From the NCBI RefSeq assembly GCF_014633365.1, contig NC_068352.1:23407310-23471309 (forward strand): 64,000 bases of DNA. Direction: 5' to 3'. The DNA is from Diospyros lotus (lineage: Eukaryota; Streptophyta; Magnoliopsida; Ericales; Ebenaceae). Below, in pieces: positions 39,301 through 46,355 of the stretch. A program made the position numbers and the translations under genes. The first letter of the stretch is position 1, and every line of letters starts with the position of its first letter. The notes beneath the pieces were generated by a model. That model saw only the letters and a list, made by a program, of their open reading frames with translations, ran no database searches and was not told the DNA's origin.

Positions 39301-41115
39301 CAGATAACCTAATGCTATGGCAACTTTGCCAATAGTTACTTACAATTTAGAATTATTCACTAATTTCCAATGTCTAACAAGCATTAATTAAAAGTATTTT
39401 TTGCTAAGGCAGAATCACGCCACATGATAGGTAAACTTTCCACCCATTAATTGGGAAGTAAATAACATCATACCTCATAAACAAGAGACTCTGTAGCATT
39501 TAAGTATGGCAATTGTCCTAGAAAGTAGTACTCTCTGTGATTGCAAGAATATGCAGAATACTCTGCACACCACAGCGGTTTCTGCACACATTAAGAACCT
39601 CCGCATTACTAGTCTACCAATATAAGAACTTCATCATTGGCCTTCATTAATTATTTGAAAAGGCAACCACAATGGTATACAGGACCATAAAATATACTAA
39701 CCTCAAGGAAATTTAGAACTATTAAAGCAAAAATATTAAGGGACCACAGGAAATCAAGGTGGATAAATATGAAGTAGAATTTTGCTGGAGTTTCATAGCT
39801 TGACTGATCAAGAATTTGCTCGGGCAGACCAATACCATCTTCAGCCTGGAAAATGCATTTTTAATCAATGGACAGTAATCACGCCTTAAGTACAAGGAAA
39901 GAAGAACTCTCAACATAGAAGAAACCTGGCATTCATTTAGAATACAGTTTTAGATCAGTGCAAATGCCAAGACCAGTAGCAACTAGTGCATTTTTTATGA
40001 ACTTCAGCACATGCAACACCATACGCAATAAAAGATGTAAAGTCTGTCATTCAAAGTTCATTATTACATTTCCTCTGCCTGCTTAGAAAGTAAAAACAAG
40101 GATAAACAAAGAGGATAAGGACGTACAACTTACAGGTAAGGAAAGTGAATGAGTCAGAGAAAAAAGAGCTCAAAAAATAATATAGACAAGCTGCATGTGG
40201 CCAAAGTTTCAAGGGTTACAGCCAGAGAAAAATCATTAAAGAAAGAAAAAGAAAACAAAGGAAAAGAAGACAGGGAAAAAGGGAAAAACATGAATGTTAA
40301 CTAACATAGAATGACATTATCTTGACATTGAAGCAACAATAAAAAGAAGCCAAAGATTACCTTGAGATAACAAAGAAATATATGATGTTGTACTTTCCAT
40401 TATTGGGCCAAACACGTGTAAGTATTTCAAATATATTTTTTTTAAAATAACATTTCAAATATTTGTTCTAATGTATTTAGGGCGCTACAATTCCAAACTC
40501 AATTATTAACCACTAAGTCATATGAATGCTTAATCTGCAAGAGGAGTGGTAATTTTTTTATATATATCATTACGTGCACTCTCAATTGATATTGAAGGTG
40601 TTGGCAATATTGACGATTTTGCCATTCCCCAGGCGGTGGAATATTCTGTTTCCTCTCTTTCTTTTTTAATTGATAATTTAGAAAAAATTTGATTTTATTT
40701 GTTGATATTGTATGAATATTTATTTATTTTTTTATACTTCATTATAAAAAAAATAAAATTTAAATGAACACTACCATTCAGGGGCCATTTTTATATTACT
40801 CAGCACCCCAAAATCTCATCTACGGCACTGATTGTAATCTACCTTCACCGTAGCTACTCAGAACTCGTCCTTGCACAAAACGTTTTCCGATGACGACACA
40901 GAAATAACTCGTTATATACACATATACATACACATTTTTAGCCACGAAGTGATAATGAGACAAACCAGATCAACAAGCGCAGCGGCTTTCTGATAAGGCG
41001 AGCCGTGGGTGATGGCCTCTGATCTTCCCCGGATAGGCACCGGTCCGTCTCTCCGGCCAGTGAAACGTTTACCGTCGCTGGTTTCGCCGCCTAGCAGAGC
41101 TTCGTCCATCTTCAT
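9146..41115 (-). CDS. TPC1: TPC1 two-pore vacuolar cation channel, 5' seven exons (gene continues past window start)
   Basis: The CDS is join of complement exons 40966-41115, 39702-39845, 39474-39581, 23895-23990, 15888-16018, 9532-9592 and 9146-9312. All six complete introns are GT-AG and the phases agree, giving about 286 contiguous codons. Known family role: TPC1 is a Ca2+- and voltage-regulated cation channel of the vacuolar membrane (slow vacuolar current), about 730 residues long with two six-helix domains joined by an EF-hand linker. Present here are the N-terminal segment with the [20 protein letters not shown] block, S1 (about 75-98), S2 (about 135-153), S3 (about 167-184), S4 (about 194-210), S5 (about 231-247) and pore I with TTSNNPDVW at 273-281. 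The EF hands and second domain must lie to the left of position 1. Introns 3, 4, 5 and 7 hold large transposons. No stop or frameshift was seen in the exons, so the gene looks functional, although expression cannot be judged. Confidence 0.95.
9532..9592 (-). CDS. TPC1: TPC1 exon 6 (S4-S5 linker)
   Basis: This 61-bp exon completes Arg210 and encodes residues 211-230, [20 protein letters not shown]. The acceptor is GACTGTAG and the donor GTCTGT, which is GT but not a strong consensus. Exons 6 and 7 together are 228 bp, so omitting both would keep the reading frame. Confidence 0.92.
9593..10273. other. TPC1 intron 5, exon 6 side
   Basis: A+T-rich intron with a poly-A/purine patch near 9880-9910. 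No exon or transposon terminus was recognised before the copia element at 10279. Confidence 0.6.
10279..10435 (-). repeat. 3' LTR of the intron-5 copia element
   Basis: On the minus strand TGTTAGAATTATTAG to TTTTCTCACA. A purine tract precedes it. It carries the same TTATAAATAA and palindromic CTCTTAG segment as the 5' LTR. Confidence 0.95.
10440..11815 (-). pseudogene. RT and RNase H of the intron-5 copia element
   Basis: RT shows [27 protein letters not shown] and [16 protein letters not shown] (YVDD intact). [16 protein letters not shown] is followed by RNase H with [19 protein letters not shown] and [12 protein letters not shown]. The first RNase H Asp block reads YANADW rather than the usual YTDADW or YADADW. 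A stop splits RT near 11334, and another lies at the start of the last block near 10755. Confidence 0.87.
11982..13142 (-). pseudogene. Integrase of the intron-5 copia element
   Basis: Segments include [33 protein letters not shown] and [14 protein letters not shown], so Asp, Asp and Glu positions are present. [18 protein letters not shown] and the [16 protein letters not shown] zinc-like end follow, then a Pro/Ser-rich linker. A stop lies near 12930 in the core. Confidence 0.85.
13143..13690 (-). pseudogene. Protease and GAG-pre-integrase of the intron-5 copia element
   Basis: An [10 protein letters not shown] protease motif lies near 13615, followed by [17 protein letters not shown] and the GAG-pre-integrase [22 protein letters not shown]. 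The frame closes with a stop where the family continues C-x-x-C into integrase (13143-13145). Confidence 0.85.
13897..14647 (-). pseudogene. Gag of the intron-5 copia element
   Basis: Gag probably starts at [11 protein letters not shown] (14647). A frameshift near 14565 moves it into the frame holding [31 protein letters not shown] and [19 protein letters not shown], the usual plant copia Gag blocks. A second frame change near 13930 precedes a short zinc-knuckle-like Cys/His stretch. The leader between the primer site and Gag is unusually G+C-rich. Confidence 0.85.
14976..15132 (-). repeat. 5' LTR of the intron-5 copia element
   Basis: On the minus strand TGTTAGAATT to TTTTCTCACT, followed directly by TGGTATCAGAGC (14964-14975). 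The terminal base is T where the 3' LTR has A. Confidence 0.95.
15138..15887. other. TPC1 intron 5, exon 5 side
   Basis: Host intron sequence between the copia element and exon 5. No further feature seen. Confidence 0.65.
15888..16018 (-). CDS. TPC1: TPC1 exon 5 (S3-S4)
   Basis: The exon encodes residues 167-210: S3 ([18 protein letters not shown]), the [15 protein letters not shown] block and the arginines of S4. It is 131 bp, starts in phase 0 after CATTCTTTCAG and ends two bases into an arginine codon before donor GTATGG. Exon 6 supplies the third base of that codon. Confidence 0.95.
16225..16332 (-). mobile_element. Possible LINE-like 3' end (left part of a split element)
   Basis: On the minus strand the sequence reads through GATGCTTCTAGTGGCC and TTATGCATTAATATAAT to an A/T homopolymer, as in many plant non-LTR 3' ends. 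The gypsy element at 16333 interrupts it; the matching part resumes at 21725. The assignment is by resemblance only. Confidence 0.35.
16333..16668 (-). repeat. 3' LTR of the gypsy element (336 bp)
   Basis: On the minus strand TGTTATGACCCTAAGG to AGCGACTTATCA. It contains a TATAAAAGAG promoter-like box near 16506-16515. It lacks a 9-bp direct duplication (GCAAGTGGC) present in the other LTR. Confidence 0.95.
16647..16907 (-). pseudogene. C-terminal chromodomain-like end of the gypsy polyprotein
   Basis: [43 protein letters not shown] has the layout of the chromovirus chromodomain (LVQW and ATWE blocks), which in related elements binds histone marks and guides insertion. An upstream TAG cuts it off, and the poly-G purine tract distorts its last codons. 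Confidence 0.85.
16670..16686. repeat. Poly-C run of 17 (expanded polypurine tract of the gypsy element)
   Basis: On the minus strand this is G17 followed by A and the TGTTATG start of the 3' LTR, the position of the plus-strand primer tract used in reverse transcription. The run is longer than usual purine tracts. Confidence 0.9.
16908..18230 (-). pseudogene. Integrase of the gypsy element
   Basis: The frame begins ADTLSRREE and includes the zinc-binding region [30 protein letters not shown]. The second Cys of the C-x-x-C pair is Phe, so the zinc finger looks damaged. The catalytic core has [23 protein letters not shown] and [13 protein letters not shown] (Asp, Asp, Glu present). A TAG at 17544-17546 replaces an expected Trp after SHF, and another TAG lies at 16908-16910. 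Confidence 0.92.
18231..19628 (-). pseudogene. RT and RNase H of the gypsy element
   Basis: RT blocks: [51 protein letters not shown] and the catalytic [10 protein letters not shown], with FFDD in place of YxDD. RNase H begins [16 protein letters not shown] and continues to [15 protein letters not shown]. Stops lie at 19410, 19386, 19089, 18696 and 18231; four of the five replace CGA or CAG codons by one transition. Confidence 0.92.
19629..20243 (-). pseudogene. Protease region of the gypsy element
   Basis: A run of acidic residues ([18 protein letters not shown]) precedes the retropepsin-like block [20 protein letters not shown] with Asp-Ser-Gly intact, then [13 protein letters not shown] codons at 20244-20246 and 19647-19649 fall where CAA (Gln) is expected. 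Confidence 0.88.
20260..21314 (-). pseudogene. Gag of the gypsy element
   Basis: The likely start is [18 protein letters not shown] (21314). Gag blocks are [44 protein letters not shown] and [23 protein letters not shown] zinc knuckle [14 protein letters not shown] lies near 20260-20300. Breaks: TGA at 21033-21035 (CGA expected), a stop/frameshift near 20750, and a one-base indel in a G7 run near 20375. Confidence 0.88.
21375..21719 (-). repeat. 5' LTR of the gypsy element (345 bp)
   Basis: On the minus strand TGTTATGACCCTAAGG to AGTGACTTATCA, followed by TT and the tRNA-Met primer-binding site. Confidence 0.95.
21725..22690 (-). mobile_element. Possible LINE-like remnant, right part, with an 82-codon open frame
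   Basis: Read on the minus strand there is degenerate coding sequence ([30 protein letters not shown]) followed by an 82-codon frame at 22197-22445 with [19 protein letters not shown] and [23 protein letters not shown] do not recognise the family with certainty. The basic KRKAD..PSQVSS segment resembles tails of plant LINE ORF1 proteins. A G+T-rich 3' stretch then runs into the gypsy insertion point. Confidence 0.35.
22701..22897 (+). mobile_element. Solo-LTR-like sequence
   Basis: It runs TGTTGAGAATCCATATTATT to ATATCATTTCACA, with GTATAAATAC (22796-22805) as a promoter-like box and a T/C-rich end. No matching flanking duplication was found, so the ends are uncertain. Confidence 0.4.
22898..23894. 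other. TPC1 intron 4, exon 4 side
   Basis: A+T-rich intron sequence without a recognisable coding or transposon feature. Confidence 0.6.
23895..23990 (-). CDS. TPC1: TPC1 exon 4 (S2)
   Basis: The exon encodes residues 135-166, [19 protein letters not shown] followed by [13 protein letters not shown]. It is 96 bp, phase 0 at both ends, acceptor TTCTTGTGCAG and donor GTATTTG. It lies isolated between two transposon-filled introns: 15.5 kb upstream in the transcript and 7.9 kb downstream. Confidence 0.95.
23991..25420. other. TPC1 intron 3, exon 4 side
   Basis: A+T-rich intron sequence. I see no exon and no clear transposon terminus; one poly-T stretch lies near 24840. Confidence 0.6.
25733..27171 (+). 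mobile_element. Non-autonomous hAT-like DNA transposon (about 1.44 kb)
   Basis: The left end CATTGTTGTTAAAATCGCGAG and the right end, whose complement reads ATGGTTGTTAAAATCGAG, form terminal inverted repeats. Flanks CCTTGCAT and GCTTGCAG match at six of eight positions. The left 180 bp is dense in CGAGT/ACTCG motifs. Inside are a short [14 protein letters not shown] start (25951) and an acidic tail at 26511-26759, as in some plant hAT transposases, suggesting an internally deleted copy. Family assignment is inference. Confidence 0.55.
26511..26759 (+). pseudogene. Acidic C-terminal tail, probably of a hAT transposase
   Basis: Eighty-two codons rich in Asp/Glu with a (GGTGAT)n microsatellite encoding repeated Asp-Gly before the final NLDLN. 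The frame has no catalytic or BED-finger residues. I interpret it as the tail left after deletion of the transposase core; a chance open frame is possible. Confidence 0.4.
27360..28260 (+). pseudogene. Gypsy Gag remnant
   Basis: Across several frames I read [64 protein letters not shown] and [30 protein letters not shown], the normal order of retrotransposon Gag (PF03732 type). A knuckle [14 protein letters not shown] lies near 28170. Many stops and frameshifts show it is old. Confidence 0.75.
28320..28601 (+). pseudogene. Unassigned coding-like fragment
   Basis: From the ATG near 28330 it reads [22 protein letters not shown] and then, with a frame change, [25 protein letters not shown]. This resembles the N-terminal part of Athila-like or other plant transposon proteins, but I cannot name it. 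The LTR at 28602 follows directly. Confidence 0.25.
28602..28905 (+). repeat. 5' LTR of copia D (304 bp)
   Basis: TGTTGAAGAAATAAATAAG to TCCTTTTCTACA, directly followed by TGGTATCAGAGC. TATAAATA at 28840-28847 is the likely promoter box. Confidence 0.85.
29370..30348 (+). pseudogene. Gag of copia D
   Basis: Gag blocks are [27 protein letters not shown] and [23 protein letters not shown], then frame-shifted [24 protein letters not shown] sequence. A zinc knuckle [19 protein letters not shown] lies near 30140. Several stops break it; the first clear start is at 29370. Confidence 0.82.
30374..31078 (+). pseudogene. Protease and GAG-pre-integrase of copia D
   Basis: [14 protein letters not shown] is the protease active-site block with Asp-Ser-Gly changed to Asp-Ser-Arg (GGA to AGA type), which should abolish activity. 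[21 protein letters not shown] and [20 protein letters not shown] follow, then the frame decays. The Cys-x-x-Cys part is frame-shifted. Confidence 0.85.
31080..31925 (+). pseudogene. Integrase of copia D
   Basis: [19 protein letters not shown] (the DDxTR motif changed), [10 protein letters not shown] and [38 protein letters not shown]15 run (31457-31471) adds glycines in frame where the related copy at about 3380 has six G. The C-terminal part and linker are split by frame changes near 31600. Confidence 0.85.
31457..31471 (+). repeat. Poly-G run of 15 within copia D integrase
   Basis: The run replaces a G6 found in the homologous position of copia A and keeps the frame (gain of nine bases, three glycines). 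Confidence 0.9.
31926..32467 (+). pseudogene. RT of copia D, first part
   Basis: [66 protein letters not shown] then [17 protein letters not shown] then TAG where Trp is expected. The catalytic YVDD lies beyond the inserted LTR at about 35540. Confidence 0.88.
32463..35527 (-). mobile_element. Solo LTR, Tekay/Del-like gypsy type (32468-35522), in copia D RT
   Basis: Ends are TGTAACACCCCG and CGGGTATTACA, the terminal style of long plant gypsy (Del/Tekay) LTRs; on the minus strand it runs TGTAATACCCGAG to GGGGTGTTACA. Flanks GGTGT (32463-32467) and AGTGT (35523-35527) match at four of five positions, and the RT frame of copia D continues across. There is no gag-pol inside, so this is a solo LTR or a non-autonomous element. 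Internal GTGGTGTTCACTCTCAGCC repeats lie near 33430-33490. Lineage is inference. Confidence 0.75.
35528..35665 (+). pseudogene. RT of copia D, second part
   Basis: [25 protein letters not shown] and [13 protein letters not shown] continue the RT after the solo LTR. The sequence then changes to a GAG-pre-integrase of another copia family. Confidence 0.85.
35671..36790 (+). pseudogene. Integrase of copia E
   Basis: [47 protein letters not shown] (DN block reads NDNA) and [10 protein letters not shown] followed by TGA (CGA expected), then [35 protein letters not shown] and [16 protein letters not shown]. Frame breaks near 35900, 36400 and 36640. Confidence 0.83.
36791..38512 (+). pseudogene. 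RT and RNase H of copia E
   Basis: [15 protein letters not shown] opens the region, followed by heavily frame-shifted RT with [20 protein letters not shown] near 37330 and [13 protein letters not shown] near 37570. [35 protein letters not shown] and RNase H ([38 protein letters not shown]) follow. Stops and indels are frequent, so it is older than copia B. Confidence 0.82.
38921..38932. repeat. Poly-C run of 12
   Basis: Twelve consecutive C ending in GGCGG, in TPC1 intron 3. Confidence 0.9.
39205..39243. repeat. C14-G-C14 followed by A10
   Basis: Two runs of 14 C separated by a single G (39219), then ten A. On the gene strand this is a T-rich stretch followed by a poly-G block that could form quadruplexes in the pre-mRNA of TPC1. 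Confidence 0.9.
39474..39581 (-). CDS. TPC1: TPC1 exon 3 (S1-S2 luminal loop)
   Basis: The exon encodes residues 99-134, [13 protein letters not shown] to NATESLVYE, the cysteine-containing S1-S2 loop. It is 108 bp, phase 0 at both ends, with acceptor TGTGCAG and donor GTATGATG. Intron 2 separating it from exon 2 is only 120 bp, whereas the following intron 3 is 15,483 bp. Confidence 0.94.
39702..39845 (-). CDS. TPC1: TPC1 exon 2 (EDGIGLP motif and S1)
   Basis: The exon encodes residues 51-98, from [16 protein letters not shown] through [22 protein letters not shown]. It is flanked by acceptor TTTTCCAG (39846 upward) and donor GTTAGT (39696-39701). It is 144 bp, phase 0 at both ends. The hydrophobic stretch at the end is S1 of domain I. 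Confidence 0.95.
39846..40965. other. TPC1 intron 1
   Basis: An intron of 1,120 bp with a purine-rich patch at 40210-40300 on the plus strand. It shows no recognisable transposon, in contrast to introns 3, 4, 5 and 7. Confidence 0.7.
40966..41115 (-). CDS. TPC1: TPC1 exon 1 (N-terminal cytosolic segment)
   Basis: This exon encodes residues 1-50. The first in-frame ATG (41113-41115) gives [10 protein letters not shown]; a second ATG at 41107-41109 gives MDEALLGG, closer to the short acidic start of other plant TPC1 proteins, so either may be used. The exon ends with VDL just before a GTTTGT donor at 40960-40965. The block [19 protein letters not shown] is a hallmark of plant TPC1. An upstream in-frame GTG exists, but no upstream ATG extends the frame. 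Confidence 0.93.
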
Positions 41116-41340
41116 CGCGGAGATGCAAAGACTGAACACCGAGCCACTTTGATTTGTGAGAGTAACGATCTGAATTTTAGATTTAAAGGAATGCGCGTAG
41201 ATGTCAATTACGAGTGTTATTATTACGAAAATGCCAGAGCGGGGTGACGTGGCAGCGGGATCTGGAATTGTTCGGGATCACGTTGATTGTAAAGTCGGCA
41301 CGGAGACAGTGTTACGGTGCGACGCCGTCTTCTGAACTCT
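41116..41340 (-). promoter_or_regulatory. TPC1 5' flank with ABRE/G-box-like site
   Basis: The sequence just upstream of the start codon is less A+T-rich than its surroundings. It contains TGACGTGGCA at 41245-41254 (TGCCACGTCA on the gene strand), a core of the bZIP-binding ABRE/C-box type, about 130 bases before the ATG. No convincing TATA box was seen, and the transcription start is unknown. Whether the site is used is inference. Confidence 0.4.
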
Positions 41341-43495
41341 GTGCAACCTCCGCTGATATTTTACTTTGTATTTTAGAATAGTAAGAATTCGCTTCTAGAT
41401 TTAGCAACGGCTTTTATCTTTCTTTCTTTTTTTAACTCCGGTAAGCATTTTATCTTTCAATTTTTTTATAAAAAAAAGGTGGGATAACTCCATTTGTTTG
41501 GAGAAATGTATTTTACAACAAAACACTTTTCCTATTTTTTAATGTTTGGAAGCATAAAAATACACAAGTCAACTAAAAATATTTTTCAGTCAATGAAAAA
41601 TTAGAATTTTAAAGTTGGGTAATTTAAGAAAAATGACTTTTCATATGCAAACTAGAAAATTATTGTCTAAAACATTGACTCAACACTATCATGTACTTGT
41701 TTAAATTCACCATCGTCGTCTACCTCACCGTCGTTATCATCTACATCGCCAATTACGTCATCGTCTAGCTTTTTCTCTATTGATTTCTTTATTATTCAAT
41801 TTCTCTCTAACTATTCAGATTTTTCTCTCTTTGTTCAATTACAGTAAATGTGGAATGCTATAAATGATTTTCTAACAAAATTCTTCAAGTTACAACCAAA
41901 CAATAGAAATTTAGGAAAATTATTTTCTAAAAATTATTTGTTCTAAAGAAAATAATTTTCTACTAATAAACAAACCTTAAATTACATTTAAGAGCTCTCT
42001 CTCATTAATGAATGTTTGATTTTGAGCCATAACAATTACTTGCGAAGGTGAACTTAAAAGTCACCCTACTCCTACCATGAGTTCTTTTACAGAACCAAAC
42101 AGATTAACAAACAAGCTTACAGAATGAGGGTTAAAAAATTAAAATATCTCCATCCACATTGCATTGAAAAAAATACAATGCAATATTGGCAAAGGCATTT
42201 TAGTTCTTTAGTCTCCATTCTGTAAGCCAACGTGTTTGTCTCTCAAGAATTTTCTCTCCTACCATAATGATCTTACACTCACTTTTAATGATTATCATTC
42301 AATTTGATTAAATGTCATTTATAATATAATAAAGGCAGTTACTTATTTTTTTGCGGATCAATATATACAAATTTATAATTTTATCTAGCAATTTTATTAA
42401 ATGTCATTTCTATTGTGTGAATATATTTATTTTTTGAGAATCAATAAAAATTCTAATTCATATCTAGTTTGTTTTTTAACTCTTTTATAAATAATTTTTT
42501 TTTCACAATTAGATTCATAACCATATAATTATTAATACTCACTTGAAGTGAAAAACTATGCTAATAATAAATAAGATTGATTTAGGAATGAGTTATTAGA
42601 TTGCAACGAGTGCAATTTACTTACATTATCTTTATTGTTGTGGACCCCAGTAATTATAAAATCTTATAAAGAATTGAAAAAATGACTACTTAAAATGAGT
42701 CTCGTGTTTAAGTTAATAACAGAAAATTTATTAAAAAGAATAAAAATAAATAATAAGGAAGAATGAAAGTGAATATATATATATATATATATTTTATTCT
42801 TGGTTTGCATCAATAGAACATATATCCTAAGCTCTCGACCACCTTTTCACCCAAGGAAATTCTTCTTTTTCAGCAAGTATTATAAAGGCATTATATCTAC
42901 ATATTTGGCAAAGATACCCTTGGTCATTTTGGGAAAAGATTTTCGGCCTAATGTATATTTTTTTCCAAACCTGTCACAATTAGGCCTTGTTGGTCCCTAT
43001 GGCTCATGTACATCTGAAAAATAGAGAGCCTAATTCACTTTAGGCTAGCATTTGGTATGGCCAATCCAGCCACCTTTTGGGGGCCACTCAAAGCCGTTCG
43101 AGTTGGCCATGGGACAATGATTTAAAAACATAGAAATTTTCTTACCACATCCTCTATTATTTAATTTAATTATTAACAGCCTATATATACATGTTATCTT
43201 TTATTTTTAGATCTTAAGAAACAATTATGAACCCCTAGAATTAGATAATATTAGAGGAATGGTCCACATTATATATATATATAAATAAATAAAAATAAAA
43301 TATTTTAAACAAAGACTAACTTTCAAGGGGTGGTGTTTTCTAATTGAAGCTTAGTTTTTATTATTTTTTTAAATAAATTTTAATTGCTTTGATGTAATGG
43401 TACCATTGTTCTTGTTTTGTTATTACCTATAAGTCACTTGTTTGAATATATGAATAATATATTCTCTATATGTAATAATATATGAATGATATAAA
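41341..43495. other. Intergenic sequence upstream of TPC1
   Basis: Very A+T-rich, with an (AT)n microsatellite at 42773-42791. No open frame has a recognisable domain. Confidence 0.6.
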
Positions 43496-43497
43496 AT

Positions 43498-43670
43498 AAA
43501 ATCATAGGATAACCTTATTTATGATGGTTCAATTACTACTCAATTGATAATCATCATCAACAGTGATTCTACAATTATATTCAAGATTACTATTTTGAGT
43601 GATTATCCGTTATGATAATTATTTATAATACTATTTCATAGATAATCATCCTATGATAGGTCACGTCAAA
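43498..43670. repeat. Possible small MITE or hairpin
   Basis: AAATCATAGGATAACC at the left and ATAATCATCCTATGATAGG at the right form short inverted repeats around an A+T-rich core. No target duplication could be assigned. Confidence 0.3.
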
Positions 43671-43833
43671 ACCTTGTCAAGTAAAAATCCTGTAGAAAAT
43701 AATTTGATGAAGGAAAAAGTTACATTTTAACCATCAAACAATTCTTGTAGAATTAATTATGATTAATCAAAATATAATAATATATAGTTCTTTGGAAGCT
43801 ATCAAACAGTTCTTCACAAATTAATATTGAAAA

Positions 43834-44071
43834 TACTATTGATATATCATGGGCTACACTTTGACCCACATAAAATAGCTAAAATATCTAAAATATCATT
43901 CACTTAAGACAATGAAGTAAGGTGGTGTGAGGCGCATATCTAAAATATCTCTCACCCAAGACAATGAAGCGACTCGAAGCGGTGAAATGAGACGATAAGG
44001 CACAAAGAGTATTTTTGTCATTTGTGATTCATTGTGTAGTCCAGGATATAGGTAAAAGGATACCAATAGTA
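43834..44071. mobile_element. MITE, copy 1 (238 bp)
   Basis: Ends TACTATTGATAT and (complement of the right end) TACTATTGGTAT form inverted repeats. Inside are CTAAAATATCT repeats and a GAGGCG/GAAGCG-rich part. The same internal sequence and CTATTGGTAT end appear at 52400-52850, so it is a repeated family. TA may be the target duplication. Confidence 0.55.
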
Positions 44072-46355
44072 GACCATTGGGGGCATAAGTCAAGTAGTTA
44101 GGTTACGATAAATTGAGATTCGTACCAGTAGATCGTAAGTTTGATTTCTTATTTTGTGTAATGAGATAAACACTCCATTTATGATTTATTTTTTCTGTCG
44201 AAATAAAAAATACGAGTAATGAAAGATCACGCAAGGATAATAATTTCAAGAGATATTAATAGGTCCAATTAATATATATATTTATATAAGTGATGAGGTC
44301 AAACAATAAGGGGGTAATATACATGTAATTTTCCTAAATTCCTTGTAGACCCAATATGGACGAGTTCGATGTTGTTGAGGTTGTGCCTTAGCTTCAAGAA
44401 GAAAAGTGATGGTCTCATGGCAGGCTTAGAAGTAAAGAAGAAAGAAACCAGATTCTGATTGGCCCGCGTGGACGATTCTTTCTACTTCTCAGTCCAGAGG
44501 ATTACACTTAAAAGATAAAGCTTTCCAAAATATTTATACACTACGAGTACAGAAGAATTTAGTTATTATAGGACCCACTTGTCAGTGGTCCATGAATGAC
44601 AAGGGGGCCTTGAATGATAGAAGTCAACAGGCAGGCCCCCTTTGAATTATTAGAATTAAATGCCGGTAGAAATTCTGGACCATCTAATTGTGCCAGCAAC
44701 AAAGTCTCATTGTACTGCAATAAAAAAATTAAGGCTTCGTTTTTTTCTATTTTTAATTTAAACTTTTAATTTATTTTTAATTTTTAATTTTAATAATTTA
44801 TTTTTAAAAAATTAAAACATATTTTCTTTATCATTTTAAAAAATTATTTCTCAAAACAAAAAATTAAAAATCGTGTTCTTTTTGAAATTTTGAAAATAAT
44901 TTTTTAATAATATTTTATTTAATAAATTTGATTATTCAGTAAATTATAAATATTTAATGTTAATATATTATTAAAAAATATATATTTTAAAATTAATAAA
45001 TTTTATAATATTTTTTCATTACAATAATAAAATATAAATAAATAAAATTGTTTTGATTAGGGTTGCGTTAGCTATTATACTAAATATATTTTAATGCCAT
45101 TTAATGATATTTTAATTTAATTAATGACATTCCAATAAAAAAGAATAAACTAATCACAAATACTCTAATCAAATTTATATCTAAATTTGAAAACTCTACA
45201 TAATTAGTAATGCTTAAATAGAACTTTAAATCCATATTTGAATAATCATGCACAATCATAAACATCTAAATTGAACACCAAATTAAGATTTAAATAACTC
45301 CAGAGAGTGCACCATTGCCTCACAATGTAAGAATCTTAAATCGCGGTTACAAGGGCTCTAATTTTCTATACGTTTGAATTTTAATTTTGGATTAATTTTT
45401 GAATTAAGGTTTAATTAAAGAGAAAAATACAACCATTAATAAAATTACTAGATGATATTAAAATAATATCTACTATAATAGTTAACGTCATTTCTCTTGG
45501 GCTGCTTAGATCCAGACGCAACAAAAATTTAAAAATTATTTGAATCAACCAAACTCTTTGACTAATCTTGAAACCCAAAATGAATGGATCTAGTTTGTAA
45601 ATATATAATCTCTTCAAGAATATAAATATATAACGAAAAATCAAATCTTTTGGTTGTCCGATGAAGAATTGATGAATTTTTGTGCTACGAGGTGTTACCC
45701 ACCCTCTATAAGTGATCTGCACCAAAGAGAAGCTTCAATCGATGTCCATAAGTATGCCTCTTCGATTTCTTTGCATCAACCATGCAAGATCTAATCTAAC
45801 ACTTTAAAAATTGTCTTGTTTTTTTCTCAAAAATCAATTTCTCTCTCTAGAAAGCCAAATGGGTGAGGCAAAAATAGAGAGCTCACTTCAAACCCTAATC
45901 AAATTAGGGATTTATAGAAAGCCCAAGCATGTTATAAACATGTTGGGCTAAGACCCAGCCCATTTTTGGGCTTTTCACCTTGTTTGACTTTTTACTCATT
46001 TTTTTGACATATCGTGGATTTTTCCGCAAGTGCTACCTCGCCCCAAAAATCCACAAATTATTTCGGGCCCCAAAAATATTTTTCGGTCCCACTGAAATTT
46101 CATAAAACTCCTATTTATTTGTGTGTGACCTTATATGTTCATTATGAAGATGGCAAAGGACAATTTATAGAATCTTACTCTTAATAAAACTCTTTGATTA
46201 TAATCCTTAATTTATTTCATTTCATGAAAAAAATTATTATCTTGCCTACCAAAATTAACGTCTACCAACGTATCATGGCCCACATATCATAATGAAATGC
46301 AAATGACACTTCCGATGAACCTTTTTATTGCGAGTTTTAGTGTTATTCGATCTCT
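44072..46355. other. Intergenic sequence
   Basis: A+T-rich, with a T/A homopolymer-rich block at 44740-45060. The 45400-46100 part, with its CCCAGCCCATTTTTGGGC segment, has the look of decayed LTR sequence, but I cannot set ends or family. Confidence 0.5.

Larger units (their letters stand above)
38636..39473. other. TPC1 intron 3, exon 3 side
   Basis: Host intron sequence with two C-rich homopolymers (38921-38932; 39205-39233). No coding or transposon feature recognised otherwise. Confidence 0.6.
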
